This document shows positions 1 to 6,967 of a stretch of 21,979 nt of DNA, in pieces. Position 1 is the stretch's first letter. Every line of letters begins with the position of its first letter. The notes under the pieces are model-generated. The model did no database searches. It was not told the DNA's origin and worked only from the letters and a program-made list of their open reading frames with translations. Made by a program: the position numbers and the translations under genes. This DNA is from JADKIH01 sp964486655 (GTDB taxonomy: Bacteria; Bacteroidota; Bacteroidia; AKYH767-A; 2013-40CM-41-45), in the NCBI GenBank assembly GCA_964486655.1, contig CAZAON010000385.1, forward strand, positions 1-21,979. The letters run 5' to 3'.

Positions 1-3
1 CAT

Positions 4-34
4 CCCCCCAACCCGAAACCCGAAACCCGAAACC
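4..34. repeat. Heptanucleotide array (acccgaa), G-quadruplex-type on minus strand
   Basis: Positions 11-34 hold three exact copies of the 7-mer acccgaa plus three more bases, preceded by a run of six C at 4-9. Read on the minus strand this gives three GGG tracts and one G6 tract separated by TTTC, TTTC and TT, which fits the usual G3-N1-7 quadruplex pattern. It lies about 40 bp past the paaD stop codon, downstream in the direction of paa transcription. The pattern is read directly; folding is an inference. Confidence 0.7.
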
Positions 35-73
35 TATTCTTCGACACCATTAGAGCAAGCAGCCCCCCAACCC

Positions 74-538
74 CTAATGGCACTTAAAATGATCAAACGG
101 TTCCAGACATGTTTCACATTTGTAAAGTGATTTACATGCAGTTGAACCAAACTGACTCACCAGTTTCACGTCTTTCGATCCGCAGCGCGGACAGGCAATA
201 TGTCTGTCGCCTGTTTTGGTTTTTTCGGGTGGTGAGATTCCATATTTACGCAGTCTCTCTTTCGCATCATCACTCATCCAGTCTGTCGTCCATACAGGAA
301 AATGAACGGTCTTTACTTCAACATCCAGTATTCCTTTTTCATGCAGTACTTCCAGAATGTTTTGTCTGATTGCATCCATGGCCGGACAGCCGCTGTAGGT
401 CGGAGTAATTGAAATCGTGACTTTCTCTCCGTTTACGTCAACGGATCTTAAAACACCGAGATCCGTAATAGTGATAACCGGAATTTCAGGATCAGGGATC
501 GTTGAAATCAGGGCGCGGATTTGTTCGGCTGTTTTCAT
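74..538 (-). CDS. paaD: Phenylacetyl-CoA epoxidase complex accessory subunit PaaD
   Basis: This 154-residue protein belongs to the PaaD branch of the MIP18/DUF59 family, the accessory factor of the phenylacetyl-CoA 1,2-epoxidase system, probably acting in metal or Fe-S maturation of the complex. Residues 1-80 form the DUF59 part, with the PDPEIP segment near 16-20 and a conserved Cys at 51 (TYSGCPAMD). Residues 112-154 form a zinc-ribbon-like tail with CPRC at 116-119, Cys135, CETC at 141-144 and Cys153. I start it at the ATG at 538, because the alternative GTG at 559 would overlap paaC and adds residues (MVIFFTK) atypical of the family. It follows paaC by 14 bp and is the last paa gene in view. 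Confidence 0.93.
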   Translation of the reverse strand: MKTAEQIRALISTIPDPEIPVITITDLGVLRSVDVNGEKVTISITPTYSGCPAMDAIRQNILEVLHEKGILDVEVKTVHFPVWTTDWMSDDAKERLRKYGISPPEKTKTGDRHIACPRCGSKDVKLVSQFGSTACKSLYKCETCLEPFDHFKCH

Positions 539-552
539 TTTAGTGAAAAAGA

Positions 553-1317
553 TTACCACTCTGCACCCGGATAGGTGCGAGGCAGTATTTGCATTTCGGA
601 TAATAAATGTCCGAGATGCTCGGAGTGAATTCCCTTTATTCCGCCAGTGATAAATGCATGATCGGTCGGAATGGGAATGCCGGCTTCATTAAAAACTTCG
701 TTGATTTTTGAGTTCCATTGTTTGCGGACGGATTCAAGATCCACTGCAATTCCTTTCGCAATTAAATCCCTGTCAACATCATCCATCGAAAACAAATCAC
801 CCGAATATCTCCACAATTCATCCACAGCGCGTAAAACTTTTTTATTGCTTTCTTCGGTACCATCGCCCAAACGAATTGTCCATTCGGAAGCATGGCGTAA
901 ATGATAAGTTACCTCCTTAAGAGATTTTTCTGCTAAAGTGGAAAATGTTTTATCCGCGCTTTTTCTCAAAGCATCGAAGAAGTAATATTGAAAAGTGCTG
1001 ATGAATAACTGACGAATCATTGTATGCGCAAAATCCCCATTCGGCTGTTCAGCTAACAGGGTATTACGGTATTCTCTTTCATTTCGGAAAAATGCAATTT
1101 CATCTTCATTATATTTTTCGTCATTCGTCTCGCCTGCATAGGTCAAAAATGCTCGTGCCTGACCGACAAGATCCAGAGCAATATTCGTAAGCGCAATGTC
1201 CTCTTCCAATATCGGTCCGTGACCGCACCATTCGCCCAGACGTTGTCCGAGTATGAGACTCGTATCGCCAATGCGCACTGCATATTTCGAAACCGGATTG
1301 TTAATTGATATGTTCAT
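553..1317 (-). CDS. paaC: Phenylacetyl-CoA epoxidase structural subunit PaaC
   Basis: A 254-residue, mostly helical ferritin-like protein matching PaaC, the non-catalytic partner that pairs with PaaA in the 1,2-phenylacetyl-CoA epoxidase (E. coli PaaC is about 248 residues). Recognisable segments are GQRLGEWCGHGPILEEDIALTN near 24-45 with the following DLVGQAR, and the EVTYHLRHASEW helix near 135-147. The iron-binding pattern of the catalytic subunit is not fully present, as expected for PaaC. It starts 2 bp after the paaB stop and is 14 bp ahead of paaD, so it is firmly inside the operon. The protein is cytoplasmic. No Shine-Dalgarno sequence is obvious, which is normal in this phylum. Confidence 0.95.
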   Translation of the reverse strand: MNISINNPVSKYAVRIGDTSLILGQRLGEWCGHGPILEEDIALTNIALDLVGQARAFLTYAGETNDEKYNEDEIAFFRNEREYRNTLLAEQPNGDFAHTMIRQLFISTFQYYFFDALRKSADKTFSTLAEKSLKEVTYHLRHASEWTIRLGDGTEESNKKVLRAVDELWRYSGDLFSMDDVDRDLIAKGIAVDLESVRKQWNSKINEVFNEAGIPIPTDHAFITGGIKGIHSEHLGHLLSEMQILPRTYPGAEW

Positions 1318-1319
1318 GA

Positions 1320-1604
1320 TTATTCGAATGAAGCTCCTGGTGTTTTATAAAAATTCGGATTGCGGTAGATCTTATCATTCGACGGTTCGAAAAATGATCC
1401 CATATCTTCAGGTGTACTGGAAACAATTTGATCAGAAGGAACAACCCAAATGCATGTTGCTTCATTACGGCGGGAATAAACATCTCTCGCATTCTGTAAC
1501 GCTAATTCTTTATCAGGCGCATGAACACTGCCTGCATGTTCAAAAGGTACTCCTGTCTTTTTCTGTGTGAAAACCTCCCACAACGGCCACTGTGATGTAC
1601 TCAT
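1320..1604 (-). CDS. paaB: Phenylacetyl-CoA epoxidase subunit PaaB
   Basis: A 94-residue protein with the typical PaaB length and sequence: WPLWEVFTQKKTG near the start, then HAGSVHAPDKELALQNARDVYSRR and a C-terminal part ending in a proline/phenylalanine-rich segment (NPNFYKTPGASFE). PaaB is a small subunit that bridges PaaA/PaaC units in the multicomponent epoxidase converting phenylacetyl-CoA to its ring-1,2-epoxide. It lies between paaA (45-bp spacer containing a heptamer array) and paaC (2-bp spacer), which fixes the assignment. Nothing is missing or shifted. Confidence 0.95.
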   Translation of the reverse strand: MSTSQWPLWEVFTQKKTGVPFEHAGSVHAPDKELALQNARDVYSRRNEATCIWVVPSDQIVSSTPEDMGSFFEPSNDKIYRNPNFYKTPGASFE

Positions 1605-1620
1605 GGATTTATTTTTTTCG

Positions 1621-1646
1621 TAATTCGTAATTCGTAAATCGTAATT
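1621..1646. repeat. Heptanucleotide array (taattcg) between paaA and paaB
   Basis: Three 7-mers (taattcg, taattcg, taaatcg) plus taatt. On the coding strand of the operon the unit reads TTACGAA and begins 3 bp after the paaA stop codon. It accounts for most of the 45-bp paaA-paaB spacer. Confidence 0.75.
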
Positions 1647-1649
1647 GAA

Positions 1650-2591
1650 TTAAGCAGCTATTATTTCCCTGCGTCTCTTCTCCGCATACGCTTCTGCCGC
1701 TTCTCTCACCCAAGCGCCATTCTCATGTGCATCACGACGGGCGCGAAGTCTCTCCTGGTTACAGATTCCTTTACCGCTTATGACATTGTAAAATTCATCC
1801 CAGTTAATTTCTCCATGATCATAACCTTTTTTTGATTCATTCCATTTAAGATCCGGATCGGGAATTGTGAGACGAATGTTTTCTGCCTGAGGAACGGTTC
1901 TGTCGATAAATCTCTGGCGAAGTTCATCGTTTGAATAACGCTTCACTTTCCAGCGTAATAATTCAGCACTGTTAGGAGAGTCTTTGTCGGGCGGACCGAA
2001 CATCATCAGCGATGGCCACCACCAGCGGTTAACAGAATCCTGTGCCATTTTTCGCTGCTCATCAGTACCACGCATAAGAGTGGCTAAAATTTCATAGCCT
2101 TGTTTATGATGGAAATTTTCTTCTTTACAAATGCGAACCATGGCGCGTGAGTACGGACCATAAGAACCTTTCGCCAAAACGGTCTGGTTAACGATAGCGG
2201 CTCCGTCTACCAGCCATCCGATTGCACCCATGTCTGCCCACGTAAGTGTAGGGTAATTAAATATGCTCGAATATTTTGCTTTACCTGAAAGCAAATCATT
2301 TGTCATTTCATCACGCGTGATGTTCAGGGTTTCTGCTCCGCAATAAATATATAGTCCGTGCCCTCCTTCATCCTGAACCTTCGCAAGTAAAACGGCCTTG
2401 CGACGTAAACTTGGTGCACGCGAAATCCAGTTTCCTTCAGGCAGCATTCCAACGATCTCGGAATGGGCATGCTGACTCATCATGCGAATGAGTTGTTTCC
2501 TGTATCGCTCAGGCATCCAGTCTTTTGGTTCAATCATTTCACCCTTTGCAATTCTTTCGTTGAAATGTTTTTCTTTTTCCTGTTCTGTCAT
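1650..2591 (-). CDS. paaA: Phenylacetyl-CoA epoxidase catalytic subunit PaaA
   Basis: A 313-residue diiron oxygenase subunit of the phenylacetyl-CoA 1,2-epoxidase (E. coli PaaA is 309). The family's diiron carboxylate/histidine pattern is visible: Glu45 in HSEIVGMLPEG, Glu75/His78 in QDEGGHGLY, and Glu158/His161 in KEENFHHKQG. The enzyme inserts one O2-derived oxygen into the ring of phenylacetyl-CoA in the cytoplasm. The reading frame is open further upstream to 2756, but those 55 residues look like chance coding with no PaaA similarity, and the ATG at 2591 (MTEQEKEKHF) gives the family length. It is the first gene of paaABCD. No convincing promoter was found in the 170 bp before it. Confidence 0.95.
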   Translation of the reverse strand: MTEQEKEKHFNERIAKGEMIEPKDWMPERYRKQLIRMMSQHAHSEIVGMLPEGNWISRAPSLRRKAVLLAKVQDEGGHGLYIYCGAETLNITRDEMTNDLLSGKAKYSSIFNYPTLTWADMGAIGWLVDGAAIVNQTVLAKGSYGPYSRAMVRICKEENFHHKQGYEILATLMRGTDEQRKMAQDSVNRWWWPSLMMFGPPDKDSPNSAELLRWKVKRYSNDELRQRFIDRTVPQAENIRLTIPDPDLKWNESKKGYDHGEINWDEFYNVISGKGICNQERLRARRDAHENGAWVREAAEAYAEKRRREIIAA

Positions 2592-2721
2592 AACGAATGA
2601 TATGTTTTTTACTTTTTTACAGCCAATTCCGGCCCCGGTTTGCACCAAACTGATTATGTGCGAAATTACTCTTTTTGCCAGTGGGTTCAAAATGACAGAA
2701 GTCAGTTCCAAAGAATGATTA

Positions 2722-2736
2722 TGGCATCTCATGCCA
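2722..2736. promoter_or_regulatory. Perfect 6-3-6 palindrome in the divergent paaA/glycosyltransferase spacer
   Basis: TGGCAT-CTC-ATGCCA is a perfect inverted repeat in the 170-bp spacer between divergent genes, 131 bp before paaA and 26 bp before the glycosyltransferase ATG. Its size and place suit a dimeric regulator site, but no promoter element nearby supports this, and the regulator is unknown. Confidence 0.3.
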
Positions 2737-2761
2737 GATTTTCTAACTTGCCGCACTTTCG

Positions 2762-3898
2762 ATGAACAATACTCCCCGACAGAAAGTGATTATTTCAGTT
2801 ATCAGCGACCTGGTTACCGATCAACGCGTAAACCGGGCTGCTTTAGCCTTGCATAATGCCGGTTATGAGGTAACCCTGGTGGGCAGAAGGATGAGAAGCT
2901 CCATGCCTGTTGGAAAACGGCCCTATAAAGTGCTTCGGTTTTGGCTGTTTTTTGAGCGGGGACCTATGTTTTATGCGGCCTATAACACGGTCCTCTTCTT
3001 ATACCTGATTTTTAAAAAAGCGGATTTTTATCTTTCGAACGACCTTGATACGCTTTTGCCCAATTACCTGGTTTCCCGGTTAAAAAATGTAAGACTTGTT
3101 TATGACAGCCATGAGTATTTTACCGAAGTGCCCGAATTAATTAATCGTCCCGCAGTACAGAATGTATGGCTGGCGATTGAAAAGCGAATTTTCCCGAGGT
3201 TAAAGCATGTTATGACTGTTAATTCATCAATTGCTGCAATTTATTCGGCGAAGTATGATGTGACCGTTCATGTGATTCGGAATGTTCCTTTCGCGGCAAC
3301 GCAAAAAGTACCGGTTGTTACGAGAGGTGACTGGAAGATTCCGGCCGATTCAGCTGTGTTTTTATTTCAGGGTGCGGGAATCAATGTACATCGCGGAGCA
3401 GAGGAGGCCATTGAGGCGATCAGGATGGTTCCCGGTGCGGTATTATTATTTATCGGAGCAGGTGATGTGATTGAAAAAATCAAGACTACAGTGTTATCTG
3501 ACAATCTCGGACAAAAGGTTTTCTTTATTCCGAAGCAACCTATGAATATGCTGAGGGCTTATTCGCAGTTAGCGGATTTTGGCCTCACGCTCGACAAGGA
3601 TAATAACCTGAACTACCGTTTTTCATTGCCGAATAAATTATTCGATTACATACATGCGGGGTTGCCGGTTTTGGCTACCCGTCTGCCGGAGGTGGAAAAA
3701 ATCATAGTCGAATATGATATTGGTTTAATTACAGATTCCGTTGAGCCTAAAGAACTTGCCTCGAAAATGAAGGCGATGATGACTGATAAATCTCAGCTTG
3801 ACAAGTGGAAGAAAAATTTACTAATTGCGTCGCGGGATTTATGCTGGGAAAAAGAAGAAAAGAAATTTTTAGAAGTATTCGATGATGCCGGACGGTAA
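2762..3898 (+). CDS. GT4-type (group 1) glycosyltransferase
   Basis: A 378-residue retaining glycosyltransferase of the GT-B fold, most like family GT4. The N-terminal acceptor domain starts with a beta strand and the segment ISDLVTDQRVNRAALALHNAGYEVTLVGRR (about 13-43), and carries a YDSHEYFTEVPE motif at 114-125 that is common in Bacteroidota sugar transferases. The C-terminal nucleotide-sugar domain begins near 196 (AVFLFQGAG) and ends with PNKLFDYIHAGLPVLATRLPEVEKI at about 290-314, the donor-binding region. A cytoplasmic enzyme at the inner membrane making envelope or extracellular polysaccharide is likely; donor and acceptor are unknown. Its 3' end overlaps the next gene by 17 bp. Confidence 0.85.
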   Translation: MNNTPRQKVIISVISDLVTDQRVNRAALALHNAGYEVTLVGRRMRSSMPVGKRPYKVLRFWLFFERGPMFYAAYNTVLFLYLIFKKADFYLSNDLDTLLPNYLVSRLKNVRLVYDSHEYFTEVPELINRPAVQNVWLAIEKRIFPRLKHVMTVNSSIAAIYSAKYDVTVHVIRNVPFAATQKVPVVTRGDWKIPADSAVFLFQGAGINVHRGAEEAIEAIRMVPGAVLLFIGAGDVIEKIKTTVLSDNLGQKVFFIPKQPMNMLRAYSQLADFGLTLDKDNNLNYRFSLPNKLFDYIHAGLPVLATRLPEVEKIIVEYDIGLITDSVEPKELASKMKAMMTDKSQLDKWKKNLLIASRDLCWEKEEKKFLEVFDDAGR

Positions 3899-5003
3899 TC
3901 TACACCTCATCGCTTTTGATATACCTTATCCGCCCAATTACGGCGGTGTGGTTGATGTGTATTACAAGTTAATTGCACTGAGTGAGGCGGGAATAAAAGT
4001 TAATCTGCATTGTTTTGAATATGGCCGCGGACCTTCAATCATGTTGAATGATTATGCCGCGAACGTTTATTATTATCCACGGCAAACCGCAAAGTCATTG
4101 TTGTTTAACACATATCCTTATATCGTTCTTTCCCGAAATTCGCCCGACCTGAAAACAAACTTGCTGAAGGATGATTCACCTGTTTTAATGGAAGGATTGC
4201 ATTCAACTTATTTCCTGAATGACAATGCCTTTAGCGGCAGAAAGATGATTGTTCGAACACATAACATCGAGCATGAATATTATCAAAACCTCGCAAGAGT
4301 AGAGCGAAACATTTTCAAGAAGTATTATTTTTTCAATGAAGCAGGCAAGCTTGCGAAGTATGAATCATGTTTAAGTAAGGCATCGGCTATTGCTGCCATT
4401 TCTCCGGCAGACACTGCACACTTCATGCATAAATTTTCAGGGGTTCATTATATACCGGCTTTTCATCCACATAAAAATGTAAGCATAAGTCATAAGAAAA
4501 CTGATTTTGCATTTTACCACGGCAATCTTTCCGTCGGAGAGAATAATGAAGCAGCATTATTCCTGGTTGAAAAAGTCTTTGATAAGCTTCCTTATAAATT
4601 ATTAATTGCAGGCAATAAGCCGTCAGAGGAATTACAAAAGGCAGTTAATCAATCGCCAAATGTTGAATTGCGGGATGACCTTTCACACATAGAAATCGGG
4701 AAACTGATCGCTGAGGCTCAATGCAATATTCTCCCGACTTTTCAATCGACCGGAATAAAATTAAAACTTATTGGCGCGTTGTACAGCGGTAAACATTGTA
4801 TCGTTAATTCTCCAATGGTATTAAATACCGGACTGGAATCTTTATGCATTGTTGCCGATACTGCAGAAGAAATGCGCGAGCAGCTAACATTCGCAATGGA
4901 AAATGCTTTCGCGGAACAAGACATCGTTCGCAGAAAAGAATTACTGGAAAAAGATTTTTCAAATGCCAAAAGCGCTGAGAAACTGATTGGACTTTTTAGT
5001 TAG
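3882..5003 (+). CDS. GT4-type glycosyltransferase, second of a coupled pair
   Basis: A 373-residue GT-B fold protein. The N-terminal domain opens with FDIPYPPNYGGVVDVYYKL (about 12-30), the usual glycine-rich acceptor-side loop, followed by RTHNIEHEYY at 125-134 and AAISPADTAHF near 171-181. The donor domain starts at FYHGNLSVGENN (211-222) and contains FQSTGIKLKLIGALYSGK near 287-304, a variant of the EX7E donor region. The start is an ATG-ATG pair at 3882/3885 inside the previous gene, a 17-bp overlap that implies translational coupling. The two transferases probably add successive sugars to the same glycan. No polymerase or flippase gene is nearby, so the product cannot be named. Confidence 0.85.
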   Translation: MMPDGNLHLIAFDIPYPPNYGGVVDVYYKLIALSEAGIKVNLHCFEYGRGPSIMLNDYAANVYYYPRQTAKSLLFNTYPYIVLSRNSPDLKTNLLKDDSPVLMEGLHSTYFLNDNAFSGRKMIVRTHNIEHEYYQNLARVERNIFKKYYFFNEAGKLAKYESCLSKASAIAAISPADTAHFMHKFSGVHYIPAFHPHKNVSISHKKTDFAFYHGNLSVGENNEAALFLVEKVFDKLPYKLLIAGNKPSEELQKAVNQSPNVELRDDLSHIEIGKLIAEAQCNILPTFQSTGIKLKLIGALYSGKHCIVNSPMVLNTGLESLCIVADTAEEMREQLTFAMENAFAEQDIVRRKELLEKDFSNAKSAEKLIGLFS

Positions 5004-5048
5004 CCTTGAGTAAAAAAAGGACAATAATGATAAAGAAATTATTTTAAT

Positions 5049-5093
5049 AACTCATAACTCATAACTCATAACTCATAACTCATAACTCATAAC
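5049..5093. repeat. Heptanucleotide array (aactcat)6
   Basis: Six exact tandem copies of the 7-mer aactcat at 5049-5090 plus aac. It fills the spacer between two convergent genes, ending 12 bp before the 3' end of the FtsE-like gene. This is the longest and purest of the 7-bp-period arrays in the window. Confidence 0.9.
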
Positions 5094-5105
5094 CAACATC
5101 TTCCC

Positions 5106-5798
5106 TCAATTCAACTGCGTTTCCTCCACCTTACTATCCAACAGCCTTCCTTTTTCGCATTTGATAATTCGTGCAGGAAATTTTTCAATTAGCGGATAAT
5201 TATGTGTTGCCATTAAAACGGCGCGCTCGGTTTTACTGATGTCGAAAAGTAATCGCATGATCCCTTCCGATGTTTCCGGATCAAGATTTCCTGTGGGTTC
5301 ATCGGCAAGAATTATTTCCGGATCATTTAACAATGCACGCGCAATTACAATTCGTTGCTGTTCTCCGCCACTTAACTCATGCGGCATCTTAAATCCTTTC
5401 GTTGCCAGTCCGACTTTATCCAATACTTCAGCGATACGCTCTTTCATTTTGTTCTTATCCTTCCATCCCGTAGCCTGCAAAACAAAAAGCAGGTTTGCAT
5501 TCACCGATCTGTCGGTTAGTAATTGAAAGTCCTGGAAAACTATTCCAAGTTTACGACGCAGAAAAGGAATCTGACTTTCTTTCAGATGATTTAGCTGAAA
5601 CTCAGCCACTGTTGCCGTGCCTTCGGTTAATTCAACATCTCCATAAATTGTTTTCAGTAAACTGCTTTTGCCACTTCCCGTTTTTCCAATCAGGTAAACG
5701 AATTCACCCTTTTCAATTTCGAGGTTAACATTCGTGAGAACCGGATTGTGCGACTGAAAAATACTTGCACTTTTAATGCTGATGATTACTTTGGACAT
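5106..5798 (-). CDS. ftsE: FtsE-like ABC transporter ATP-binding protein
   Basis: A 230-residue ABC ATPase with every nucleotide-binding motif: Walker A GKTGSGKSS at 38-46, Q-loop FQD at 88-90, signature LSGGEQQR at 142-149, Walker B IILADEP at 162-168 followed by TGNLD, and the H-loop His199 (ATHNY). The TGNLDPETSEGIM stretch and the short length are typical of FtsE and the related LolD/MacB-type ATPases. FtsE partners the membrane protein FtsX to control cell-wall hydrolysis at division. No ftsX is in the window, so the partner must be encoded elsewhere, and a LolD-type role cannot be excluded. It is 20 bp behind the 66-residue gene. Confidence 0.82.
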   Translation of the reverse strand: MSKVIISIKSASIFQSHNPVLTNVNLEIEKGEFVYLIGKTGSGKSSLLKTIYGDVELTEGTATVAEFQLNHLKESQIPFLRRKLGIVFQDFQLLTDRSVNANLLFVLQATGWKDKNKMKERIAEVLDKVGLATKGFKMPHELSGGEQQRIVIARALLNDPEIILADEPTGNLDPETSEGIMRLLFDISKTERAVLMATHNYPLIEKFPARIIKCEKGRLLDSKVEETQLN

Positions 5799-5818
5799 TT
5801 AGGCTGCTTATAATATTG

Positions 5819-6019
5819 TTAATCGAACTTACTTATTTTTCCGAATGGGATTTCAGTAATCAGTTTCAGTATCTCCTCCTCACGTTCTGCCAGGCCGGCT
5901 TTAACCAATGCTTTTTCAGGTCTGTCGACGCGAAAGTAGGCGAGTAGAGTAAAGTTATCGTCCCGCAACTGAACGTAATCCGGAATCTTCTCGGTGCCCT
6001 TTACTTTGAGAATATACAT
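5819..6019 (-). CDS. Small conserved-looking protein of unknown function, upstream of ftsE
   Basis: A 66-residue soluble protein without signal peptide or membrane segment. I do not recognise a family. It is charged, with an N-terminal half that looks like beta strands (MYILKVKGTEKIPDYVQLRD, DNFTLLAYFRV) and a C-terminal helix rich in Glu/Leu (KAGLAEREEEILKLITEI). The gene is supported by a perfect TAnnTTTG promoter element just before the ATG, by a 20-bp spacing to ftsE on the same strand, and by protein-like composition. The likely operon suggests a role with the FtsE-type ATPase, but that is inference only. Confidence 0.7.
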   Translation of the reverse strand: MYILKVKGTEKIPDYVQLRDDNFTLLAYFRVDRPEKALVKAGLAEREEEILKLITEIPFGKISKFD

Positions 6020-6023
6020 TTTG

Positions 6024-6031
6024 CAAAGGTA
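6024..6031 (-). promoter_or_regulatory. Bacteroidota -7 element just before the 66-residue gene
   Basis: On the minus strand 6031-6024 reads TACCTTTG, an exact TAnnTTTG match, followed by CAAA and then the ATG (TACCTTTGCAAAATG). With the usual offset, transcription would begin at or within a few bases of the start codon, so the mRNA would be leaderless or nearly so. No TTG is found at the matching -33 distance; that position is occupied by the lipoprotein terminator. Confidence 0.5.
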
Positions 6032-6038
6032 TGAAAAG

Positions 6039-6074
6039 TAAAAAGCCCTTCACCTGTCAGGAAAGGGCTTTTTA
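6039..6074 (-). terminator. Intrinsic terminator of the lipoprotein gene
   Basis: A 12-bp inverted repeat (6039-6050 with 6063-6074, core AAGCCCTT/AAGGGCTT) encloses a short loop. On the minus strand it ends in a T-rich stretch. It lies about 20 bp past the lipoprotein stop codon. The A/T flanks are symmetrical, so it could also stop plus-strand transcription. Confidence 0.85.
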
Positions 6075-6094
6075 TCTTTTGATTAACCATTTTA

Positions 6095-6967
6095 TTAACG
6101 AAGAATGAAGTTGATTTGCCTGCCGTTGATTGTAACAGAGGCATTGGCATCACAATCGCCATTAGCGCCTCCATAGTCAAAATACCTGACAGGAAGACCT
6201 GCAGGAGTCAACTCAAATTTGCCGGCTTTTATCCAGCGGCAACCGAGGTTAACTACGAGCGGACTAGTAATTGTAACCGTGAATATTTTTCCTTCAAAGT
6301 TTTTTCCTTGAGCCGTCCCTCTGATGTGATAAGTATCATCAGTCCAGTTATTTAATGTAGAATATCCCGCAACCCACTCACGGTTTCGTGTCGAAGTCCA
6401 ATCCATCACAACTCCAACATTATTTGTAAGGTGCCCGTCCACTGAAATATCATAATTAAAATTAGAGTTTGAGTTTCTTCCTTTATTGGTTACTGTTTTT
6501 GTTCCTGTAACCTGGAACATATTCGAAGTGTCTTTGCCTACAAAATAATTGGAGAATGTTGAAGTTACGACTGTGCCTGAATCACGATAAGATCCGGTAT
6601 ATGAAACGATAATAATTCCCCTTCTCCATCTTCCATCACTACATTGGCAATTTAATGTGCCGAAATTTACTATGATAGTTCCGCCCGGACCCGGTACATT
6701 TGGCGTATTAGTAACGGATGCACAGTTACTTAAGAAACGGTTCTGACTATTCCCGAGGCGATATGTTGATAAATTGCTATCAGGATTCGCAATTGCCTGC
6801 TCGGTAATGTTGGTTACATCACTAAAAGTTGATTCAGCCAGTGAATTGTCCTCCACAGTTTGGGCTTCATAATTAACTTCTTCTTCAATTATCTGGTCTT
6901 TTTTACAGGCAATAAAGAGAATTGCACCATTTAGAAACAGTGTAATGATGAACAATAATTTTTTCAT
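6095..6967 (-). CDS. Predicted outer-membrane lipoprotein of unknown function
   Basis: A 290-residue secreted protein. Residues 1-20 are a hydrophobic signal sequence ending in the lipobox LFIAC with lipidated Cys21; the next residues are KKDQ then an acidic stretch (IIEEEVNYEAQ), which resembles the surface-export signals of Bacteroidota lipoproteins. The rest is rich in Asn, Thr, Ser and Gly with alternating beta-strand patterns (GTIIVNFGTLNCQCSDG; GIIIVSYTGSY), consistent with a beta-sandwich. Two Cys in NCQCSDG and others near 243 and 273 could pair. No domain is recognised. It is a single-gene unit with its own terminator, facing away from the TPR gene. Confidence 0.8.
   Translation of the reverse strand: MKKLLFIITLFLNGAILFIACKKDQIIEEEVNYEAQTVEDNSLAESTFSDVTNITEQAIANPDSNLSTYRLGNSQNRFLSNCASVTNTPNVPGPGGTIIVNFGTLNCQCSDGRWRRGIIIVSYTGSYRDSGTVVTSTFSNYFVGKDTSNMFQVTGTKTVTNKGRNSNSNFNYDISVDGHLTNNVGVVMDWTSTRNREWVAGYSTLNNWTDDTYHIRGTAQGKNFEGKIFTVTITSPLVVNLGCRWIKAGKFELTPAGLPVRYFDYGGANGDCDANASVTINGRQINFILR

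Noticed and set aside
11..34. Telomere-type repeat or chromosome end
   Set aside because: Only three units, embedded beside an operon, and other arrays of the same period have unrelated sequences.
47..80. CCATTAG/CTAATGG inverted repeat as the paaD terminator
   Set aside because: The stem is 7 bp with a 20-nt loop and no U-tract follows on the minus strand.
539..559. GTG start that would lengthen PaaD by seven residues and overlap paaC
   Set aside because: The added residues MVIFFTK are unlike PaaD starts, and the ATG at 538 gives the family length with a normal 14-bp spacing.
2592..2756. N-terminal extension of PaaA by 55 residues
   Set aside because: It has no PaaA-like sequence, makes the protein far longer than the family, and leaves no room for a promoter.
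5049..5093. CRISPR array
   Set aside because: The repeat is 7 bp with no spacers, and no cas gene is nearby.
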